A stretch of 64,000 nucleotides of DNA from Arcuatula senhousia (taxonomy: Eukaryota > Mollusca > Bivalvia > Mytilida > Mytilidae), in assembly GCA_963971305.1 (NCBI GenBank), contig OZ020306.1, positions 56,704,686 through 56,768,685 on the forward strand, in the 5' to 3' direction. The notes below the pieces were generated by a model that worked only from the letters and a program-made list of their open reading frames with translations, ran no database searches and had not been told where the DNA came from. Every line of letters starts with the position of its first letter. Positions within the stretch are counted from its first letter, which is position 1. Below, one piece after another: positions 39,601 through 48,600 of this stretch. Made by a program: the position numbers and the translations under genes.

Positions 39601-42600
39601 GCTTGAATCATATGTAGTTAATTTTTAATCAAGGGCAAATGGCAAAACAGCAAGCAGAAAATACTGGTTATTCAGGACTTTTTTAAACTGTCGTTTATAT
39701 TGTAGGTTTCGTCGCACAAAACGCCTCATCTTATTATCTTCTATTTAAGCCGCTTTTGGAGCCATATTCCTAAACGAAAAAAATTAGACCCCAAAAAATC
39801 GATCTCTTGCATTTGTTCATGGTGAGAAACTCTCGGGAATTATGCATGACACTAAAGAACGTCAATTCGTGAGTTATTTATTGATACATCAGTCGGCAAC
39901 TTTGCCATTCATTAAGTGTAGTAAACGACTTCAAACAAAACAGTTGTCTTTATTTTTATTCTCTCGCATCTCGTTTGCATTTACATCGTCCTTACATTTT
40001 GGTGTCGTGACCAAAGCGGAAACTAGAGTATCTAGAGGAAACGCGAAGTACTTACCCCGGAACTACCAAGAAACATTGCTTGAACTGCAGAAGTCGCCGA
40101 AGATCAACCGAGATGGTGCTTTTAAAAATCTAAAGAGACTTCGTTTTTTCCAAAGGAATTGTATCAATGAGATCGCCCTATAGAATACGAAGTAGTAACA
40201 GAGGAAATCGAGAATTCAACAATCGAAGCAGAACAAATTTCTTATGGTTGAAAGATCAAGGTTAGCGACATTTGTGATGCATTTAATATTCTCTATGAAA
40301 TTTTACCACAACGCCAGACCACTGACTTGCCAGATCTACTTATACTTCTTGGCATTGTGCTTCCTACCCCAGAAGAGAGTGCAATCACCGCTGTCAACAT
40401 CTTACCAAAAGTGTCACAAGTTATCGTCCAAATAAAGTACAATGTCGTCAAAATGGTCACAACTTCAGAATCTATACCATTTTCAAACCTACACATACGA
40501 CGATTCAAGAGGAACAGGAACACACGTCCAACGCGAGAAAGATTCGTAGAGACACAGAACACAAATACGAAGAACAAAGAACTGCATGAACAGGAAGACC
40601 TTGATAATTCATTCTTATACACACAGAAAAAGGACTCAAAAAAGAGTTTATCACGTATGATCACGTTTGAAATTGAAAGACTAGTATCGCAATTTTTTTA
40701 ACAAATTTTCTAGGAACGGAAAATGGACAAATATTAATCTTTACCATGACCCTGTGTGTTAAATCGATTACATTTTCGTAGGAAACAACCCAGAATAACT
40801 TAGGACTTTCTTTCTGATTGCCATTTAGACTAAGACTATCTTAGGAAACTGATAAGGAACCAGAACAGTCAGGATTTAGGCCGAAGCATTCAGGTCAAAC
40901 TGCTCTCATTAACATTGTAGACAAATGGTTACATGAAATGAACAATGGAAATTTGGTTGTACTTTTAGACTTCAAGAAAGCTTTTGATGTTGTGGATCAT
41001 GAAATTCTATGTAAAAAACTAGAGATCTATGGATTTTGTAGTAAAACAGTTAATTTTTTCAAATCATATCTGTCTGAAAGAACACAGCAGGTTAACATTG
41101 GTAATATATTTTCTGAAAAAAAAGAAAGGTAAATTTTGGTGTTCCTCAAGGTTCTATTCTGGGACCCCTACTTTTTGTTATCTATATAAATGACCTCCCT
41201 TTATTTTTGGAAAATTGTATGACAGAATTATATGCAGACGATACCACGCTTTATAAGTCAGGTAAAAATATACAAGAAATACAACCAAAAATTCAGGAAG
41301 ACTTATTAAAAGTTGAAGAGTTGTGCAAAACTAATAATATGTTTATAAACATCAATAAAACAAAATGTATGATTACTGGAACACATCAGCGAGTATCCCA
41401 ACAAACTGATTCACTTGCGCTAGAAATAAACTCTCAAGTTTTGCAAACCTCGTCTTGCGAAAAATTACTTGGTGTAAAAATTGACACAAATCTAACCTGG
41501 AAAAATCAAGTTGATCATATTTGCTCCATCTTATCGTCCAGAATATACTTATTGTCTAGAATACAGAAGTTTTTAAACTTGGATGCTAGGAAAGCTTTTT
41601 ATAATGGCTATATACTGCCCATTATTGATTATTGCTGTATAATTTGGGGAGGTTGCAATAATGATGGCATAACAAGAGTCCTAAAACTTCAAAAAAGGGT
41701 ATTAAGATTAATTCTTAACGTTGATCCTTTTACTCCATCAGCACCATTATTTAAGGAACTTGGTTGGATGACAATTGATTCAAGGATTAAATATCATACT
41801 TACCTCCTTGTCCATAAGAGTTTAAAGGGAGACGCCCCTATGTATCTTAATGAAAAATTTGAACACTTGTTTGTACGCAACCAGTACACTTCAAGAAACT
41901 CAGCGAAAGGCAACCTTATTGTACCATGGCCAAAAACTGAATTATTTAAGAAATCTTTTGCATATTCTGGCTCTACTTTATGGAATCAATTGCCATCAAA
42001 TTTACGCATAATATCAAATACCAATTCCTTTAAATATAATTTGAAAACATTTTTGAAAAATTCTCAGTGAGGGTCTGTGTTCAGTTTGATATAAGTATGT
42101 ATTCCAATGATATGTAATTATATTCTTTATATTTTGTACAATTAAATGTGTCAAAATGGATGTTCTCATTACATGTTTATATTATGTTTTTTTAACTTTT
42201 GTACTATGTTTATTATTTTGTATGAGGGCCTCAGGGAAGATTAGTTTGTAACTAACTGTGCTACCCTCTTGAAATAAAGAAAAAATAAAGAATTATTATT
42301 ATATTATTATTATTATTATGATTTTCAGGGTTGAAATTACAGTAACATTGTTTGATTATATACTAGACCTTCAAACATATTATCAAATCGAATAATCTTG
42401 CATTCTGCAGTTTCTGTGGAATCCAATGGAGCATGAACGTAAAAACGTTAGAAATACATGTAACTATAAATAAACCATGCTTAAAATATCACAAGGCTAT
42501 GGAATGTATCAAAATTCTGATGAATCCGTGTATGCATTCAAATTAATAGCTCTATAATTAAAACCCTTGCGACGCTTCAAACATTATGTTAGCAGAATAA

Positions 42601-45600
42601 GTTGTAATTGTACTTCGCAGAGAAAAGTAACAATACCCAAACAAAAGCTCTTCTTTTGAGGGACATAGGATGGTGTAGTGGTTACAACCTCTGTTCTGTT
42701 AGCTAGGCGCATACGCCGTAGATGTCCAAAATGTTGTGAGTTCGATCCTCGCTGAGGGCACTCAAAAAATCAAAATCTGTTTGTCAGATGATTTTCAGGG
42801 TTAAAATTACAGTAACATTGTTTGATTATATACTAGACATTCATATATATCGTTTTAGTGTATACATATTTTCTTCACTTTTCGAGGCCCGGAGTATGTC
42901 GAAAAAACGTAAACGTCTATAGAACGTAAATTCATGAGTTATTCATTGTAACGTTAGGTGACAATGTTGCAAATCATTCAGTGTAGTAAACGACTTCAAA
43001 CGGATTAGTTGTCTTTAATTTTATTCTCTCGCATCTTGTTTGCATTTACATCGTCCCTACGGAACCATCACTGTACGATATTATAGCAATTGAAGAACTA
43101 AGACTTAAGTTATTTTGCATACACCAGGAAAGATGCATTTTAAGCCTCTTTGAGGCCCCCAGAAAACAAAAAAATCCATCCATCCTCTTACTGTAAGAAA
43201 CATCACCGATTAAGGTTATACCTGCTTGTTATAGAATAAGTAAGTCATACTGAATACAACATATCAAAAGTAGGTCATTACTGTTTCATCACGCCCATCA
43301 AATTCCAGGAATCTGACGGCATCAACAACAAAATTGGAGGTTTATGGCTCGGCTATTTGAAAGATATTGCCGGCAATATATCTATTGCTGCTTGGGCTTT
43401 CCGTACGCGTCTTGTTCTGTCTCTTTTGGTTGAAAGGGGGGGGGGCAGTTGACAGTTTTGAACCTGAATCGTTGGATTGCTATTATCTTCTCTGTCTTAC
43501 GCGGATGTATCTTCCTGATTATTTATCTATGTAAATATTCATCGACGTCAACCATATCACTTTGTAGGATTGTTACGAGGCTAAATGTAGAGTTATGGAA
43601 TGTAGAATTAAAGGTCTGAAAAAAAATCATCAAGTGAAGATTTTGCTAAGAGCTAGGCTGTGGGAATCTACATTCGCTAAGGTGGGTTCTAATTTTACAA
43701 AGAACTAGATTGTTGGAGTTCACGTAAGTTAAGATAATGTTTTTTTTTCAGTTGAGAGCTAGACCGTGGGCATCTATACTAATTAGTTAGTTCTTATTAT
43801 ACTGAAAGCATAGTATCTGGGAGTCAACATTAGTTTATGTTACTTTTAATTCTACTGAGAGCGAGGCTGTGAAAGTCTTCATTAGTTAAGGTTATTTTCA
43901 GTTCGATTGACAGTTAGGCGGTGGGAGCCTATTTTAATTAGTTATAATCATACTGAGAGTTTAGCTGTTTGGAGTCAATGTTAGTTTAGGTTTCCTTTCA
44001 TTCTACTGAGAGCGAGGTTGTGGGAGTCTACATTGATTAAGGTAAGTTTAACGTCTACTGAGGATTAGACTTTGGGAGCCTGTTGTAATTAATTAGTTTT
44101 AATTATACTGAGATCTAAGCTTTTGGAAGTCAAAGTTTGTTAAGGTAAAGTTTAGTTCTAATGCTAGGATTTTGGGAGTCTACATTAATTTATGTTGGTA
44201 TAGTAATACCACTGAGGCTATGTTTAGTGCCAGGAAAGACACCTGACATTCTAACAATTTTGAATTAAGATAATCGGAGTATTTGGATAATGAATTAACA
44301 GTTAATTTGGAGTCAGGGAAGTCTGACGACCAGGCTTGTAATTACCGGAAACGTTATTGAGCCATCGATTTCAAAATATAAAGTAGCGAAAATGGCTATA
44401 TATATGGTTATTGCAAGGAGTAATCGAACCTTGAACACATGTTTATCAGGATAGGATTATACCAGAACTATTAAACTCCAGACATCAACTTAATGTTATA
44501 ATGATTGTAAAAAGAAACTAAATTGATTACATTTAAGAATTATGCCATCATTCATTGATTAAAAGAATATCAATATTATTTTACTAGGAATTTAATAATT
44601 CTGCTGAAGTTTGGATTCACTCCGAAGGAATGGTTATACTAGATTCAGATTTACATTCAGAACAAAATGTTACAAATGACAGATACAGAGTAGGTAGCAT
44701 ACAGTCATCGATTTTGTACAAAGAGTTTGGATTCTGTTTTTTTTTTAACTGTATTTTTGATTCAGAAGGAATTTTTATATGCTAAACATGTACCTACATT
44801 CAAAATGCACCTATGTAAATTTCAGTACAAGTAAACACTACAATATTGTTGACATTTCAAAATTAAATGCAAGTTAACCAGATTGCCGAACCTCCGTTAA
44901 GAGACCCGCTTTCTTAGGGGACTTTTTTAGCTTTGCCCTTTCAAGGTCATTTGACAGGCTTGACTGAATATGGGAATGCCTCTTCATGATCTTTGTAACC
45001 TTAACAAGTACAAACATGAAAGGTTTACATGTAGGTCCACATAGAAATACAGACAAGGAAGGTTTAGACTTACGTGTATTTACAGAATGTTAAATAAAAT
45101 TTCGAACTCAATACAATGAAACAAATGATCCCAATTCGTTTCTTAATGATCAACAATTGAGATTTTAATCAAACCACAACACGTATTTCACAGTAAATAA
45201 TTTTTATAGCTAATTTTCTTAAAATATTAAGCAATTAATTCTTGATTATACATTTACTCACACAAATTTGATTACAAAATAACACTTTGAAGGGTAAGTC
45301 AGATAACCGAAAAACAGACAAGGAAGGTTTAGACTTACATGTATTTACAGAATGTTAAATAAAATTTCGAACTCAATACAATGAAACAAATGATCCCAAT
45401 TCGTTTCTTAATGATCAACAATTGAGATTTTAATCAAACCACAACACGTATTTCACAGTAAATATTTTTTATAGCAAATTTTCTTAAAATGTTAAGCCAT
45501 AAATTCTTGATTATACATTTACTCACACAAATTTGATTACAAAATAACACTTTGAAGGGTAAGTCAGATAACCGAAAAACAGACAAGGAAGGTTTAGACT

Positions 45601-48600
45601 TACATGTATTTACAGAATGTTAAATAAAATTTCGAACTCAATGCAATGAAACAAATGATCCCAATTCGTTTCTTAATGATCAACAAATGTGATTTTAATC
45701 AAACCACATCACGTATTTCAGATAATCGAAAGAATATTATTTCATAAATAACCATTTTATTTTTAGGCTACAACTTATACATTACCAGGTATAGGTCTTC
45801 GAGTAACCGAAGAAATTGAATGGAAGATTTTAATAGGAGCTTCGTCACTAGGTGTGCTATTTGGCGTGATCATTCTCGCGATTATCATTTCGATATGCTG
45901 GAAGGTAAACATTTCTTTAAGCTTTATAGAATTATTTTTTCCATTATCAGCAATCCAGTTTAAGCATAGTTATTTTTCTGAAAACGTACACACATATGGT
46001 AGGACACAAGTAAAACTAATTTTTGAAATCATTTTCACTATTACGATACAATTTAAGCATACTGTGGTTTCATTATTATTCGTGGGGTATAAATTTTCGT
46101 GGTTTTCGCGGGTGGCTTTGACCCACGAAATTTGATTCCCAACAAAAATGAAAATTAACATTGGTTTGTATGAAGAAATTTTCAGAACCACGAATTCAAA
46201 AATCCACGAACTAATCATTTTTATCCAAACCACGAAAATTGGTACCCACGAAAATAAATGAATCCACAGTATATGAACGTAAAAGTTTTTTAATATAAGG
46301 ATGTTCGCTTGTTACTTTGAAAATGATAAGGTATTTTTATAAATTTTAACAAATAAACCGTAGGAAAGATCACATAATAAACCTAAAAAAAAATCATAGG
46401 TTGCCAAGTTTTTTTTTCGAGATAAAAAGTTCAAAATTTGACTGGAAAAGGCATTCTCTAACCTTTTCTTCGGTTAAGAATTAGGCTTGTTTTTGAGATT
46501 TACCATACGAAAAATCTATAAAACAATTTTAAATAAGCACTTAATGATCTTATAAACCCTTTCAACAACAAAAAAAGAAATATGAGGTTTATGGACAAGA
46601 AATATATCCCGATTTTAAAAATTAGAAACCTTAGAATTCCAAAAAACCTGCCCAAATCTAAAAAATTCACCAGTGTTTGTTTATATAAAATGAAAGAAGA
46701 AAAATATTTTTGAAATAAAAATGAGAAAAAAGTGAATGAGTGCAAAATGAAAAAAAAGGATAAAATATTTTGGTGTCAGTATTGAAGAAGATTTGGTTAT
46801 TTTTTCAAAATTGATTAAGAGATTTTACTGTTGATAAGTCTGGCTATGCCCGTAACTTAATTCCGTACCGCTAGGTGTAAGAGGAGATATTTGGAAGCCA
46901 GGTAAGATCGTTGAAAGTAAATTTCTGATTGTAAAAATACGTGATATCTTTTAAAGTATTTGATTCTGCTGTCTACGATGAAAATGTATCCACAAGTCAG
47001 ATAAATATTAGCTATCAAGAAGAACAACAGAACGTCGGGTTTTTAGGGCACATAGGGACATTTTAAGTAAAATATTCACTCTAAGGCCCACATTTGGATC
47101 ACTGAAAAGTATAAAATTGATCTGAAGAATAGTTCTTTGATTTTTTTTGTAAATCAAAGAATAAATAAGCTTGTACAACTCAATTTATTTAATGTTTTAT
47201 GATATTTATTTATAATGCCAAGCGACAAAATGATGAATTTTATGATTACTATCAAATTGTCAAAAATCGAACTTGTTCAAACTTCTTGGGTACTTGTCAT
47301 TCGATACTATTAGTTTTTGACATTCCAATGTTTTGATTTCAAACAATAGTGACTAAGACCACAGGTTTTGTTTATATGAATTTTTAATTTTGTTTTGAAA
47401 TGATTACAGATCTATTCAGAAGGCAATTGTCTTTTAAAATACCGATAATAATCATAAAAAGCGACTCTTTTGTTTGATTTTGAAATTTGTGCCCTATTTA
47501 AGGCCTCTGCAAAATAGATTCCAGAGCAAATTATGCCAACAATACCCAAAAGTTCAGCCATCTTACGTTCAAAGGTTATGATATGTTTTACTATTTACAT
47601 AAGATTACTTTTGTCCATAAAATATGAAGGCCAATATGTGGCTCCCGCAGGGTTAAAAACGACCTGCGACCTGAGGGCTTTTTAAGGGCGACTTCCGACC
47701 TACACTTCATAAAATCGACCTATGCCAAAAAACGACCTGCAACCTCCGCCAAAATATGCCTTTTAAAAGCGACCTTGCGACCTCAGACCCCTTTTAAAAG
47801 CGACCTTGCGACCTGAGGGGGTACCCTGTGGGAGACCCCAATATGGCTCTTATTGTGCCTTTTTCTATCAAAGAGAAAGTACAGAACCTTTGCAAACATT
47901 CACTCGAGTGCTTAAGCTTCGTGATGAAGATTGTTTTATTATATATCTCTATAACATTTTAGACAGGTGATCAGCAAACCTATGTAAAGTAATATTAATA
48001 TCATAGGTTTTCAATTTGTAAAAAAAACCTATTTAAAGAGCTTTTGTGAATCTCAAAACACGAAAAAAAAATGATTTGTTTCTTTTCGTATGATATAAAA
48101 ATACAGTTGCACATATTTAGCAGTTGTTGTAATGCTATGTATAAAACCAGCAAAACGGGCTGAAATAAAACAATGAATGTTAACTGTCTGAAAAAAGCTA
48201 ATCAAACGAAACAAGATAGTTTTTTTTCTGACCGAGTCAGCGTCAAGCAGGAAGATTTTTATGCCGGAAACTTACACAATAAAAAAATTTTTGTCATCTA
48301 TTTAATTTTGTAAGAAACTGTTTGTTTTGGTATACAAAGGTAAGTAATAAGCAGAGGCACCAAAGGGGCATTCTAGTGTCAAAAGTCCGAAAAGGCAACG
48401 ACAAAACCGGTAAACATGAACAAGAACAGCACAAGGAAACACAAAACATAAAAACAACCGAACAGAAATCAACAACGCGAACTCAAGTCGTAACAAGAGT
48501 GAACTCGGGTGCTCCGGAAGAGTAAGCGGTTCCTGCCTGCTATAGCACACCCGCCGCGCTGCCAATTTCCAATTCAGTGTGTCAAATCCGGTAAAGGAAG

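Noticed and set aside
39842..40183. 113-aa open frame
   Set aside because: It begins inside the LTR-like repeat, crosses the primer-binding-like site and has no recognisable domain. A decayed gag cannot be excluded but is not supported.
40327..40701. Overlapping 124-aa and 123-aa frames on opposite strands
   Set aside because: There is no domain and no splice or promoter context. It is likely degraded internal retroelement DNA.
45780..45794. ATTACCAGGTAT in integrin exon 17 resembling the Polinton palindrome
   Set aside because: It is only a partial match inside coding sequence and is coincidental.
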